Assembly (NCBI GenBank): GCA_016584305.1
Contig: JACEEZ010001127.1
Location: 70,291 to 134,290 of the forward strand
Direction of reading: 5' to 3'
Length of the DNA stretch: 64,000 bases
From: Chionoecetes opilio
Taxonomy: Eukaryota > Arthropoda > Malacostraca > Decapoda > Majidae
Shown here piece after piece: positions 34,613-45,412 of the stretch. The notes beneath the pieces were generated by a model. It saw only the letters and a program-made list of their open reading frames with translations. It did no database searches and had not been told where the DNA came from. A program made the translations under genes and the position numbers. The stretch's first letter is position 1; each line of letters starts with the position of its first letter.

Positions 34613-35399
34613 TTGTCGTGTGGGCACGTGTCTGTTTATGAGGGAATGTCTATTTACTAACCAAGGCAAAGAAAACGGGCGTTGAGGGGAATAATTACTA
34701 ATATTGACTTGATCAACAAAGGCATGTCCAGGCGTACTACGACAGCAAACTCGTCTTTATTTATCATTAAAGGGGGAGGGGGGACCCACACGACACCGGT
34801 GTCGTGTGGGCAAGTGTCTGTTTATGAGGGAATGTCTATTTACTAACAAAGGCAAGGAAAACGGGTGTTGAGGGGAATAATTACTAATATTGACTTGATC
34901 AACAAAGGCATGTAGGCGTACTACGACAACAAACCCGTTTTCATTTATCATTAAAGGGGGAGGGGGGGGGGCACGAAGTGGAACACTCGCCAACGTCGGC
35001 GAGAATTTCTATCGGCGATAGTTATAGGTATGGTTTTAAGCATATATGATATAAGAGGCATTCAATTTCGTACAGAAATGTCCTCTGAGCAGGAGATGGG
35101 GGTATATACGGGTGGTTAAGACATTTCGGTACGAAATTGAATGCCTCTTATATCATATATGCTCAAAACCATACCGTCGCCGATAGGAATTCTCGCCGAC
35201 GTCGGCGAGTGTTCCACTTCGTCCTCCCCCCGCTCCCCCTTTAATGATAAATAAAGACGGATTTGTTGTCGTAGTACGCCTAGACATGCCTTTTTTGATC
35301 AAGTCAATATTAGTAATTATTCCCCTCAACTCCCGTTTTCTTTGCCTTTGTTAGTAAATAGACATTCCCTCATAAACAGACACTTGCCCACACGACACC
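34613..35399. mobile_element. Long foldback element with a duplicated left arm
   Basis: Arms of about 280 bp pair from 'gtgtcgtgtgggcaagtgtc' on the left with 'gacacttgcccacacgacac' on the right, through 'ggggaataattactaatatt', 'cggcgagaattcctatcgg'-type and 'gcattcaatttcgtac' words, around a spacer of about 40 bases. The outer 180 bases of the left arm are present a second time in direct orientation at 34613-34796. Fragments of the arm ('cggcgagaattcctatcggc') also occur near 49230. Confidence 0.85.
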
Positions 35400-35424
35400 C
35401 TCTTCAATCTGTTTGCTGACAATA

Positions 35425-35605
35425 GGCGTTTTCTGCGGGGATCCTGGTTGCAACCGAAAAAATTTCGGTTGCTCAAATTTCGATCCCTGTTCAACCATCC
35501 AGGGAAGATGATTGGCCCGACCCGTAATCATTTGTTGTTGTTGTTGTGACCGTTTGCAACCGAAAATTTTCCGATTGCAACCAAAAATCCCCCGCAGAAA
35601 ACGCC
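35425..35605. mobile_element. 181-bp MITE with TA target site
   Basis: Inverted ends GGCGTTTTCTGCGGGG on both strands, flanked by TA; subterminal 'ttgcaaccgaaaa' words continue the pairing for about 50 bp per side. The TA target and size fit a Tc1/mariner-type MITE. Confidence 0.82.
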
Positions 35606-35868
35606 TAATATATGGTACGTGACATCAACAATGATGTCCACACCAAGCTCAAGGCTGGTGCTCCCACAGAGCGTGGAACTAGGTCTGAAAGTGGCGATAA
35701 TTGGCGCAAACTGAGAGGTGTGAAAAAGAACTGACATTTTTCCTTACTAATGATTCAAACCATTTAAGAAAGTGAAAGATTTTCGGAAATGTACTCAACA
35801 AAGAAATATATTAAAATATGTTTTTATTTTGTGTAGAAAGATATCAAAATATTGTTTAGTGTTGCTTA

Positions 35869-36550
35869 AGCCGCGGTCACATGAGCAATTTTTCCGTCAA
35901 TATTCAGGCTGCAATTATTCAGCAAAGGCAACACCTTGCCGTGTTTTGGTCACACGGATTTTCAGAGGTAGCAATAATTTGAATGGCAATTTTGGCTTCT
36001 CAAGATGTATCTGAAGAAGTGTCTTTGGAAAAATAGGGAGAAACTGGTTCACAAATAGGGTGGTGAATGATTGAAATGGATTCTTGTGTATGGCAAGTGC
36101 GTCAGACATAAAACATTCAACAGTCCACATCAAAGTGATCAATAATAAGTTGGTATCCCCTAAAATTTTTAGTTATTAATAGACCGTCAACAAGGAAAAT
36201 TTATACCAGCCATAACTCCTTTAAATTTTTCTTGGTGTTTTGTATCCTTCAAATCGCTTAAAAACATGTACAAGAGTGTACAGGGCTTCACAATTCGTCT
36301 TGTAATCGGTTCTTGCCACTATGTAGCTATGTATTTCAGCTTCTGTATATTGAATTAGAGCGTGCATTAAAAATAAATGTCGAATAATATGCGTTTGTGG
36401 TGGGAATATTGCAGCAATATGTCTTGCGGAAAGACCGACACGTTGGTCTTCAGAAATTGTCATTAGAACTCGCAATTATATCCGAGTTTGGGCCGCGTTT
36501 GCATTGCCGGGTGTAATATTGCCAGAAAAATTGTCCGTCTGACCGCGCCT
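35869..36550. mobile_element. TIR element, possibly Harbinger-like
   Basis: Ends 'gccgcggtcacatgagcaat' and, inverted, 'ggcgcggtcagacggacaat' share about 40 imperfectly paired bases. Target duplication is unclear. The interior has a minus-strand frame of 84 residues with no domain I recognise. Confidence 0.6.
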
Positions 36551-36797
36551 TCACATGCCGTAGAAGATTCGCAATATTTGACACCTAATCTGCGAGCAAG
36601 AGGGACACGTTGATAGATTCATTGAACTGTTAGGCGTGCACTTCAATGAGTAGAGGAAATACAAAGGTGGGATATTATTTGTCTGTATTGTTACATATAG
36701 AGACATTTTAAAAGGTGAAGTAAAGACACTATGAAGTTTTCTTTTTGCATATAATACATGAGAATTTTACCTTTTTGCTCGGAGTTATGTTCCTCGT

Positions 36798-36809
36798 AGA
36801 TGTTAAGCT
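36798..36809 (+). promoter_or_regulatory. PSE-like element of U5 (first copy)
   Basis: AGATGTTAAGCT, two mismatches from AGGTGTTTAGCT, preceded by CGTAG as in the U1 promoters. It starts 48 bases before 'aactctggtttccc', which sets the U5 start. Confidence 0.65.
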
Positions 36810-36845
36810 CAAACTATATTAGCCAGAGTGAAAATCTGAAGAATT

Positions 36846-36959
36846 AACTCTGGTTTCCCTTCAAAACGCATAAATCTTTCGCCTTTTACTAAAGATTTCC
36901 GTGGAGGGGAGCAACTCAATGAGTCTTAAATAATTTTTATTGGCCCACATTGTGGGCTG
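36846..36959 (+). ncRNA. U5 spliceosomal snRNA, copy 1
   Basis: Contains the invariant loop GCCTTTTACTA between stem halves 'ataaatcttt' and 'aaagattt', then 'ccgtggagggg', an Sm site AATTTTTATTGG and a terminal hairpin 'gcccacattgtgggc'. Length near 114 nt matches U5. The loop contacts exon ends during splicing. The promoter element is intact, so this copy is likely active. Repeated with about 99 per cent identity in the body at 45299. Confidence 0.96.
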
Positions 36960-38365
36960 TTTAAGAATCATCAAGCGTTGGAGTCTGACCGCCTTTTTAT
37001 TATGTGTCATCTTTTCTCCCATCTGTCATTACATAAATCACAAGAGTACTGTATACATGTATATTTCTGTATCGAATTTGGCATGTATGGCTTTAGCTTT
37101 CGTCTTAATTTTCTAGAACAAAGTACTGCAGAATATTATATTTGCCAACTCTCGGTTTCTCATAAATCATTCATGAAAGACGCAATACAAGTTTAATGTT
37201 CGCTAGGTGTTGATGGTCTCAAGCGTTTTGTTTCATATTACTGGTAGTTATACCATTTCATTGAAGCTCATTAATAACTAACATGTATGAGATAGTAAAA
37301 AAAAATTAGCACATGTTTTAGAGCCGTATTCTTTGTAACAAATATTCGTAGTACACGTGTCTTCGTATTGTCAAGTGTTTTGAGTTGTCCACATTTCTGT
37401 ATGATAAAATTCGTTATTTACTTCATTCGTGGACTTCTTTTTTATATCTCAGATGTATCTTTGGTAGTATGTCAGCCATTTGTGTGAAATGTTCGGCTTC
37501 TCCTCTCATAATAACCCATATTATCATATTTTATTTTTATGCAAGGTTTTTTTTCACCTTTGAATAACGGTGCATATATACCTTGCCATCAGCTCTGCCC
37601 CCTTAACCTTTTCACTGATCGAATATATACTCATATTCTTTATATTCATCATGTTAGCATTGTATTTCGCCAGGTGATGGTCGCTAGATTCATGTTTCTT
37701 ACAATACATTTTAATCTCTGGCTATTAGATGAAAATCAAATCAAGTCTTGAAACGGTGTCGTATCAGAATCGAAGAGCCGAATAAAGAAAAGAAAGTGTA
37801 GGTTTTTCATTGTAGAGTGGCGGTGAGTCGTTTACTCTTGTGGATTGTCATTATTGTCTTATTCAATAACATGAATTTTTATCTCTTTGCCAACATGTGG
37901 ATATTTTTTAAATGATATTTCCAAATGCAAACTACACTGCAAATTTTGGAACGTTTATACGATTGAATATGTGCAAGAACTAAGGTAGAACGTGAGTGCG
38001 GTGTAGAATATTCAGTTTATGCTGTGGTAGAGCATCCGTATAAAAGAGTATATAATATTTATAGCAAATTATAGCAGGTTTCGTTTATGTCCTTCGCTCG
38101 AGCGCAGGATCAAGGTTAGGTCATTGTTCCTTGTGTGTACAAGATAAATTTGTTATAAGTAAACCTATTCTCGATTAATATTATATTTCCTCAAGTCCAC
38201 AGTCATGTGAAAATTGATAAGAACATAAGGAAGCAACAGGAGGCCGGTGGACCTACCCGTGGTAGTTCGTGTAATACTCGTACAATGAGTCGTACATATT
38301 ATAAAAGTAACATATATGATATAGGCCCACCTTTCATCCCCGTCGTTGGAATTGTATTGACACTC
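36960..38365. other. U5 downstream flank, part of a duplicated unit
   Basis: AT-rich, non-coding. Blocks such as 'ggcatgtatgg', 'gtactgcagaatattatatt', 'cgtatcagaatcgaagagcc' and 'tatgctgtggtagagcatcc' recur in order at 45520-47900 after the second U5. A LINE 3'-end-like scrap ('agaacataaggaagc', 'ggtggacctacccgtggtag') occupies about 38217-38340 and resembles the tail of the LINE fragment near 55400. Confidence 0.65.
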
Positions 38366-38868
38366 CCTACCGTAGATAACAGTATAGTCGCCAGCTATAA
38401 TAATGTCGCCAGCCGCCATATATTACAAATTATAGCATCACTTCTGACTTGTCTGTGCCACTGAAGATGATACACAGTAGTTTATATCATGACTGTATAT
38501 GTGTATAATCTACCCTGTTTCAGCTTTGTTTTATGCTTTGTATCTGTAGGTATAAACTGTTACAAATTTCCCTACTCGATTTTTTTTCGGGCGACGACGA
38601 CGGCGGGAGGACACTCAGAACATAAACACTAGATGCCGACTTTAATGTAGCCCGTTATCAACGTCACCACTCGGTTATATTTTTGTAATTTGTTTATTTA
38701 TAGCCATAATATGACACAGATGAAGACGCAAAATAACACAGACTCTCCAGATAGCCCCTTCTAACTTTCCTGAAATCATGGATTTAAAAATGTAGGTATT
38801 AACGCCACCAGACGTCTGTAAATAAATAAAGAACGTTGTCCTGGCGACTTCAGTGTTATATACGGTAA
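38366..38868. mobile_element. TIR element related to the foldback at 20294
   Basis: Ends 'taccgtagataacagtatag' and inverted 'taccgtatataacactgaag' match the termini of the shorter foldback. The left inner part ('tagcatcacttctgactt') is also shared; the middle carries unrelated AT-rich DNA. Absent from the second U5-U1 unit, so it inserted after the duplication or was lost there. Confidence 0.65.
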
Positions 38869-39537
38869 CGAATAATGCACTAACGACTTGATAATAGAAT
38901 ATTTTCTAAACATCTATCATTGTATTTATGAAACTTATGATTTTCAATTTCCTCTGCCGTATTGCAGTTAAATGTTTTAGTCGGTTTGCGTGAGTTTTCC
39001 GTTAAACATGTTTTCTTTGGATGTCTTGTTTTTGCAGGAAGGGGAACATCGGAACAAAACATTTACATGATTCTTATCTTTACACAGTGGGAGTATTGTG
39101 TGATTTTTGCATGAAAATAAGTATTACATGGTATAGTAATATTTCTTTTTCAAATAGCTGAGCGTCAGATAAAAACAACAACCTGTAATGACTGCACTAA
39201 ATGTTAATTGGATTGACTTTGGAACAATACAAAGTTAATGATGATGTGTTCTGACAGTGAAAGGTGGAATGAGAAGTGATGCTCCTCCTGTTTTAGGGCA
39301 AATCTTTTGTCGCTCAGTATATATTTGAATGGAAGCGAGTGATAGATATAAGTACGTACTTATTCATGATTGTCTGACGATTGTCATTAATTTAGTTGGA
39401 GTGATAACTAATACAACCGCGCGTTCAAGAAGCGGCACAAATATTTAAAAAAAAATGGATTGTATAGTTTAGTAGAAGACCATGTATGACATCTTATATT
39501 TAAGAAAGTATTTACATAATTTTTTTTTATTTTGCGT

Positions 39538-39549
39538 AGGTGTTTAGCT
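39538..39549 (+). promoter_or_regulatory. PSE of U1, copy 1
   Basis: AGGTGTTTAGCT at -48 to -37 from the U1 start, identical in sequence and spacing to the U2 element. Confidence 0.82.
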
Positions 39550-39585
39550 TGGCGGCGTAAGAACTGGCATCTGGCCGCGGCAAGC

Positions 39586-39748
39586 ATACTTACCTGGCAC
39601 AGGAGATACCGCGATTCTGAAGGCGGTTTTCCCAGGGCGAGGCCCACCATTGCACTCCGGCGGTGCTGACCCTTGCGATTAACCCAAATGTGGTTAACTC
39701 GAGTGCGAAATTTTTGTTAGCGGGGGATTGCGTTCGCGCATCCCCCTT
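39586..39748 (+). ncRNA. U1 spliceosomal snRNA, copy 1
   Basis: Begins ATACTTACCTGGCA, whose ACTTACCTG pairs with 5' splice sites. Stem-loop 1 'gagataccgcgattctgaag', the U1A-binding loop 'ccattgcactccgg', the Sm site AATTTTTG (39709-39716) and the last stem 'gggggattgcgttcgcgcatccccc' pattern are all in place. Length about 163 nt is standard. Together with an intact PSE it is probably functional. Confidence 0.97.
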
Positions 39749-40081
39749 ATAATCTTGTTCATGGAAAGTTGAGTTTGTACGTCTGGCAGTGTATAAAAAA
39801 AAAATTGAGTTTGTACGTATGGTAGGGCTGGGTAGATACCGTTAATTCTGGAACGGAAGGTTCCGGTTCCATAGACTCTCGGAATCGTTGGAACCGGTCC
39901 GGAACCGGTTCCGGTAATAAAAATAATAATAATAAATATAGCAAATAAAAAAAATAAAAAAAACTTAAAAATAAAAAAATATAAATAAAAAAAATCTAAA
40001 TAAAAAAATCAATAAATATATATAAAAAAATAAGTACATATATAAATATAAAAAAAAAAACAAATTAGATTAAATAAAAAA

Positions 40082-40139
40082 AATATATATATATATAGAA
40101 TATATATAATATATAATATCTATATATATTATATATATA

Positions 40140-40222
<83 letters not shown>
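40082..40222. repeat. (TA)n microsatellite
   Basis: Over 100 bases of near-perfect TA, directly abutting the 3' end of the Penelope-like fragment. Confidence 0.95.
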
Positions 40223-40223
<1 letters not shown>

Positions 40224-40254
40224 CGTTTCGCCAAAAGACACTTGGCATCATCAG
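40223..40254 (-). other. Hammerhead-like core at the Penelope-like 3' end
   Basis: On the minus strand CTGATGA is followed by a GCCAA/TTGGC stem with a 7-base loop and then GAAAC, the arrangement of a hammerhead ribozyme core. One extra T sits between CTGATGA and the stem, so cleavage activity is doubtful. Penelope-like elements are known to carry hammerhead motifs in their terminal repeats. Confidence 0.4.
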
Positions 40255-40511
40255 GCTAAAATCGTTAAAAAAATTAATATACTATACTGTTAAAAAGCGA
40301 ACATCTAAAAGAATTTTTTTAAACAATAAAATAATCCTATATTATCTAAAAAATAATAAATAATAAATAAAATACAATTTATACTTAACGGACCTTGGTG
40401 TGTATGCTGTCTGAGTTGGCAGAGGACTGAATGAACAATAGTTTGCGGGTAACATTTTGGCTCGTGTGTGGCGATCGAAACGAGAGTCGGACAATCGAAA
40501 CAGTGTGATAA

Positions 40512-41085
40512 TCATTTGAGTATATGTAATTGATATGAAGTGACTTGGTTATTAAGATCAGGGGACAAATGCTTGATGTGTATGGATTCTAATAATTTAG
40601 TGTCACTAGGGTAGTGTGCCTTGGATAGGATACTAAAGTCATTCATAGAAAAAGGGTGATCTAAATCATGTGAGTGTGAGCGGATTGCAGATTGCGAAGG
40701 TGAAGAAATGGGTCGACCAGTACGTGCAGAAACACCTTTATGCTCAGAAAGCCTAAGGGTTAGATTCCTTGTTGTCTCGCCGACGTATCTAGCGTTACAG
40801 CTAGAACATTTGAATTCGTAAATTATGTTAGAAATAAGAGCTTTAGGTATAGAAATATTATATTTGAAATGTGTTCTTAAGGTAAATGAATTAGTAAAAA
40901 TAAATCTAAATTTTGAGTTAGGAAGATGTAACTTTAGATCATTGAGTTTTTAACGAATGGTGTAACTGAGATGGCCGTAAAATGGAAGTTTAATATTGTG
41001 TGTGTCTAATATGGGTTCGGGTTGGTTCGACTTGGGGTTGAACTTTTCATTTAGGAATTTGGAGATGGTTGTTTCAATTAATTGA
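40512..41085 (-). pseudogene. Penelope-like element, C-terminal GIY-YIG endonuclease part
   Basis: The minus-strand frame contains LPFYGHLSYTIR, an in-frame TAA at 40950, then the linker and YEFKCSSCNARYVGETTR with the CxxC and the YVG of a GIY-YIG nuclease, followed by LTLRLSEHKG, SAIRSHSH and LESIHIKHLSPDLNN, typical of Penelope-like endonucleases. The RT domain is cut off at about 41085, where another repeat begins. The protein would nick target DNA for retrotransposition. One stop codon and 5' truncation make it dead. Confidence 0.9.
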
Positions 41086-41089
41086 AACA

Positions 41090-41415
41090 ACCATCTCCAA
41101 ATTCCTGCCCCCATGCGGCCATGCCCCCCCCCCCCCCTTTTGCAAAGAATAAATAATACTAAATAAATATATTCATCGAACGAAAAACATTTTTTAAACG
41201 ATTTTTTTTTATCCTTGCCAGTATATAACTTATTTATATTAAAATATTCGTCCAGACTCATTTTTTCTTTGCATAAGTATGTTGAATGTTCATTCAAAAT
41301 ACCTACCTAATCCACACACAAAAAAAAAATTCTTCGCCTTATTTCCGTGAAAACACGACTTTTCTATAACCGTTTTGTTTTGTTTGACCCCCCACTTTTC
41401 AAATTTCTGGGTACG
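41090..41415. other. Dispersed repeat fragment ending GTACGCCACTG
   Basis: Same sequence type as 12853-12965 in the opposite orientation ('atgcggccatg', c-run, 'ttttgcaaag'), longer here. It joins the Penelope-like fragment at the palindromic 'tttcaattaattgaaac'. Confidence 0.55.
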
Positions 41416-41765
41416 CCACTGATAGCTACCGTCAAGTCATGTAGATTACTGAGGAACCGTTAAGGCGGAACCGGTTCCAGAATCGGAACCGGTTCCCAGT
41501 CAGTCGTGGCGGAACCGTCGGAACCGGTTCCAGAACCGGTTCTCGCCCAGCCCTAACGTATGGCAGCGTATCTTCCTGAGACAGTTTTCGAAGATTATAA
41601 TATAGATATGATATGGCAGTAGGATTCATGACTTAACTGTAGTTGTTCTCTACCTGAATGACAAGAATAGTACACCTCACTATTTTTTTCGTTATTAATT
41701 ATCCAGTAGTAGACACATTCAAGTATTGAGGGTATTGTATTTATATATGCTAAAAATGTGATTAA

Positions 41766-42458
41766 CCCTTTCACGCACGAAAAGTTTAATTAGTTTTTTC
41801 GTCCACTGCAACATCCGTCTTATGCTCCCTAAGGGGCCCCGCGAAATGGCCAGACTGTGCGGCGAATAATTTTTTTATGTTATCAATTTCACCAACGTGA
41901 ATTTTTTTTACGGGCATTATTATATATCATTGGTTTTGCAAGAGATTATTCTGCCTTATGAAAGAAAAAAATAACAAGAAATGCAAATAGAAAAGCGGAA
42001 TTTACCGACTCCGAAAAAATATATTGAGTAAAGAGAAATAAGAAATACTTACGTTCACCACTTCGTAGCTCGAAACTTCCTGGTCAACTTTTTATGGTTT
42101 ATATGCCAATAAAAGCGGATTTTTATGAGGATTCCAACGCTACCATTATACTTTTCATATGGCCATTATGGCCAGCTCGGGACACGTTTTAAAGGGACGA
42201 CAAATCGCGCGCACAGGCTGCCTGCTGTGTGGAAACTGACACACAAACCCTTATCATTTCACATCCATTCACACGAGAGAGTTGACAATTAGTTTATTAT
42301 ATAGGTCTAGGTTGGATCTTTGACGCAGAAAATTTTGACGCAATTCTAATACTCTATTTTTGGCGAGTTTTTAACTGTTTTTTGACGCAATTCGCGTCAA
42401 AAGCTCAGATTGCAGACGGGCCCGTTTTGACGCGATCGCGTCACCGTGCGTGAAAGGG
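41766..42458. mobile_element. piggyBac-like non-autonomous element
   Basis: Flanked on both sides by TTAA with perfect 14-bp inverted ends CCCTTTCACGCACG, the target and end style of piggyBac elements. The 693-bp interior has several 'tttttgacgcaatt'-type words near the right end and no transposase. Confidence 0.82.
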
Positions 42459-42727
42459 TTAATATGGAGATTGAAGTATATGTGATGTTCTTATGGATCA
42501 TTTATGATAATATAAAAGTAACTTCATGACTGAGAGGCATTGTTATATGGAGAAATTAATCAATGAAGAAAGAATAGTCTCCCATGGTGAGAACGGAAAA
42601 AAAAAAAATAATAGTTTATGGTAACTCTGCCCTCTGCGTCTATGCCCCTATTGGTACCGAGGCGACTGGTAATGAAGTCAAATGATCCCCAAGACATTTC
42701 GGTCTCAAGTCATATGAGACTCAAGCC

Positions 42728-43610
42728 AATTCAAGAGAACTGGAACCCAAAATGCCAGGGGTCGCTGGCAGTTTTAACTCACTTTTTTGATAATAAGTTG
42801 GTCTACTGGAAAACAAAATATGGGCTTATTCCACTGCACTTAAAACACAAAAGTATAATATTAAGAACGATTTTCTTCTATATGTATATTGTATAGAAGC
42901 CTGATTCTGTAAAACATTGTATATAACCAAATAACCAAGGAGGTTATAGTTGAGGAGGCGAGGTAAATGCTACTCTATGATATTATATAGTCAATAACGA
43001 ATGTTTAGAAGTTATCTATACCTAGGCAGTCATATTTTCCTGTTATTATTGTGTATCAATCAGATAGAAAGCCTGGAAGTGCAATGAGTCGACGCGTGAA
43101 GTCGTAATGTTTTGATTCAATCTCCCCGCCACAATCTCCCCGCCCACCACTCCCCGCCGCGGCACGTCGCCTCCACAATTATAACCTACATTGTCGCAGC
43201 AACAAGCCGATTTCGGCATTCTTTATTCTTCGTTTTTCCAAGGCATTGCTTATTGTATTTTGACAAGCGTTTGCCAGACGCAGCAGTACTGTCTTAGAAA
43301 ACAGTGTGAACATCGCCCAAATTTTACATGCCACAATATACATGTAAAAAATATATTAAGCTTTGCTACTCGAGGCGAGTAATTTGCATTAAATTGCTAT
43401 TATAGAACGTTCCATCGTAATGCATGTCATCCATATAATTAGTAGAACAACAGAACTATATTTTTTGGTATTCAGATGCGGTGCATCAATGTTTATCGCG
43501 AAATTAATTTATGAAAAATTTTAGTCGCGAGCCAAAACACAGTAGACCAACCTTTGAGTTAAAACTGCCAGCGACCACTGGCATTTCTCGAGTTTCAGAT
43601 CATTGGAATT
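42728..43610. mobile_element. 880-bp MITE family, copy 3
   Basis: Starts AATTCAAGAGAACTGGAAC and carries the full shared interior; it ends, like copy 1, with 'gtttcagatcattggaatt'. Slightly more diverged at its left terminus. Confidence 0.88.
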
Positions 43611-43984
43611 GGATACCAGGTCAAAGTGTAACCTAGTCAACCTGGACCTTGTCCAACTTGTACCCTGGTCATCCCGTACACTAGTCATCCCGTCACCTGG
43701 TCAATCCGTCACCAAGCGATCCGTCCTTAAGCCGCGTTTAGCAAGCTCTGGCGCCTTGAGACCTGCCTCAGCCAGGCCCAGCCAAGTGCATTTTTTTCGA
43801 AGTGCATTTTTTTTCGAAGTACATATTTTCAAAGTGCATTTTTTCGAAGTGCATTTTTTCGAAGTGAATTTTTTTCGAAGTGCGTTTATTTCGAAGTGCG
43901 TTTATTTCAAAGTGCATTTTTTCGAAATGCATTTTTTTAAGTGCATTCTTTCGAAGTGCTCAGTGTCAGTATTAGTATCAGGCT
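43611..43984. repeat. Short-unit repeats, including a GAAGTGCATTTTTTTC minisatellite
   Basis: From about 43786 the unit 'cgaagtgcatttttt' repeats about nine times with length changes in the T-run. Two copies of the same word occur inside the MITE at 18203 and its duplicate. Upstream, 'tcatcccgt' and 'cctggtcaa' words repeat loosely. Confidence 0.75.
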
Positions 43985-45287
43985 CATCAACACCTCGCTA
44001 GCCACCCACAGCCTCATTCACGCGGGGATCACCGGGCCGTGGCGAGAGGCCGATGTTCCCGCCCCCGTGGGAGCCCCCCGCCGCAGAGTTCACCGCCACG
44101 TAGTTGCCGGCCTGCAATTCCATGTGCACCACCCGGGAGCTGCGGCAGCACGTGCTGATGGCCATGGCCCAGGTCGCCGAACGGGACAGCAGTGTCTACT
44201 TCACTGACGGCTCGGTCGACCCGGAGAGTGGCAGGACAGGTGCCGCGTTCGTCACGGGTGGGACAGAGCTGTCGTGGAGGACGTCTGACAACTGTTCCAC
44301 CCTCCAGACTGAGCTGGTGGCCCTCTAGCACGCCCTAGAACACAACAAGCACCGCTAGGAAGCAACTGTGGTAATACACACCGACTCCCGGACGTAGCTG
44401 CAGGCCCTTCAGCAGCCACATCCCAAGGATAAAGTGAGGCTCACCACCACCATCCTGGGCAGCCTACAAAGCCTTGCCGCACAGGGAAGGCGTGTCAGGC
44501 TCAACTGGATCTACAGCCACGTAGGGGTCCAAGGCAACGAGGCGGCTGACGTGGACGCGTAGCGCGCCGCCAGCGGCCCCAGCGTCACCATGCACGAGCT
44601 TCCCAGTTTGCAGCAGCTCAAGGCGCATGCGAGACGCGCCGCAACCCACCGCATACACCAGACACTCCGAGAGCTGGAGCCCAGGAAGAGACAGGCGTCC
44701 TGGTATGCTGCAGCCGCCGCCTACCACCCACTCGACGCCACCCAGCAACAACCCAGGGCAGAAGGCGCACTACTGCAGCGTGTATGTCTGGGCTACTGCA
44801 CCAGAGAGGAGCTGCAGGAGGACTTTGAGGGGCAAGAGTGCGACCACTGCGGGAAGTACACCCGTCGCCCACTGGTGCACTACCTCCTGTCCTGCCTCGC
44901 CACCGCCCCCCCACGAGGCCCGTCCCGGCACCAGCCGCCCAGCCTGCAGACGGGGGCTGCTGAGTGGGCGCGAAGCCAGGGCCGCCCTCATGGTCCGCCA
45001 CACCCTGAGAGACGTGATGTTGGAGGTGTTGCGAGCAACACCCCCTCCCCGCTGACACATCACCCACACCCTGCCGCGGCCGGCCGGGTGACCAGTGACG
45101 CAGGTAACTCCCTCACCACGCCTCCACGCGACCCTCCCGTAGCTTGACGGGATGATCTCCTCACCGGCGGGCTGATGCCCGCTTTGTACATTTTTGCTGC
45201 TGTGTGTATTTCTGTACATGCTTGTATTGTATATGTATGTGCTGTATGTTTTAATTGTACAATAAACCTTTACAAATAAAAAAAAAA
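43985..45287 (+). pseudogene. I-type non-LTR retrotransposon, copy A, ending 11 nt before U5
   Basis: 5'-truncated copy with the RNase H and C-terminal zinc regions. RNase H residues are visible: VYFTDGSVD, TELVA, IHTDS and NEAAD (the DEDD set). The C-terminus has CLGYCTREELQEDF and C-x2-C-x9-H-x4-C (CDHC ... HYLLSC). The frame is continuous over about 350 codons apart from five stops, all TAG (44101, 44326, 44356, 44395, 44560), then a frameshift near 44890. The 3' UTR carries AATAAA and ends in an A tail at 45287. RNase H after RT and the terminal CCHC place it in the I group (I/Nimb/Ingi/LOA). Confidence 0.88.
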
Positions 45288-45298
45288 CTTGAGTAGAC

Positions 45299-45412
45299 AA
45301 ATCTGGTCTCCCTTCAAAACGCATAAATCTTTCGCCTTTTACTAAAGATTTCCGTGGAGGGGAGCAACTCAATGAGTCTTAAATAATTTTTATTGGCCCA
45401 CATTGTGGGCTG
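45299..45412 (+). ncRNA. U5 snRNA, copy 2, separated from its promoter
   Basis: The body from 'tcccttcaaaacgcataaat' to the terminal hairpin is identical to copy 1 apart from the first bases (AAATCTGGTC against AACTCTGGTT). The retrotransposon tail ends 11 nt upstream, so no PSE stands at -48. It keeps the loop and Sm site, so it could fold, but is probably silent unless the insertion supplies a promoter. Could also be scored as a pseudogene. Confidence 0.88.

Larger units (their letters stand above)
39823..41555. mobile_element. hAT-like element with 8-bp TSD, downstream of U1
   Basis: Perfect duplications ACGTATGG (39815-39822, 41556-41563) bracket ends TAGGGCTGGG and CCCAGCCCTA. Subterminal regions are packed with 'ggaaccggttcc' words, the counterpart of the 'taccggta' words in the 24335 element. 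No hAT transposase; the interior is a TA tract, a Penelope-like fragment and another dispersed repeat. Confidence 0.9.

Noticed and set aside
27724..43382. A conserved 63-residue peptide repeated three times
   Set aside because: It is conserved only because it lies in near-identical MITE copies; silent and replacement differences are equally rare and no start context or homology supports it.
43730..43742. A relocated PSE for the second U5
   Set aside because: GCGTTTAGC matches only partly and the spacing to the retrotransposon 5' end does not fit the insertion at -11.
44029..45372. Minus-strand open frames up to 200 codons opposite retrotransposon copy A
   Set aside because: They are antisense shadows of the GC-rich RNase H and zinc-region reading frame.
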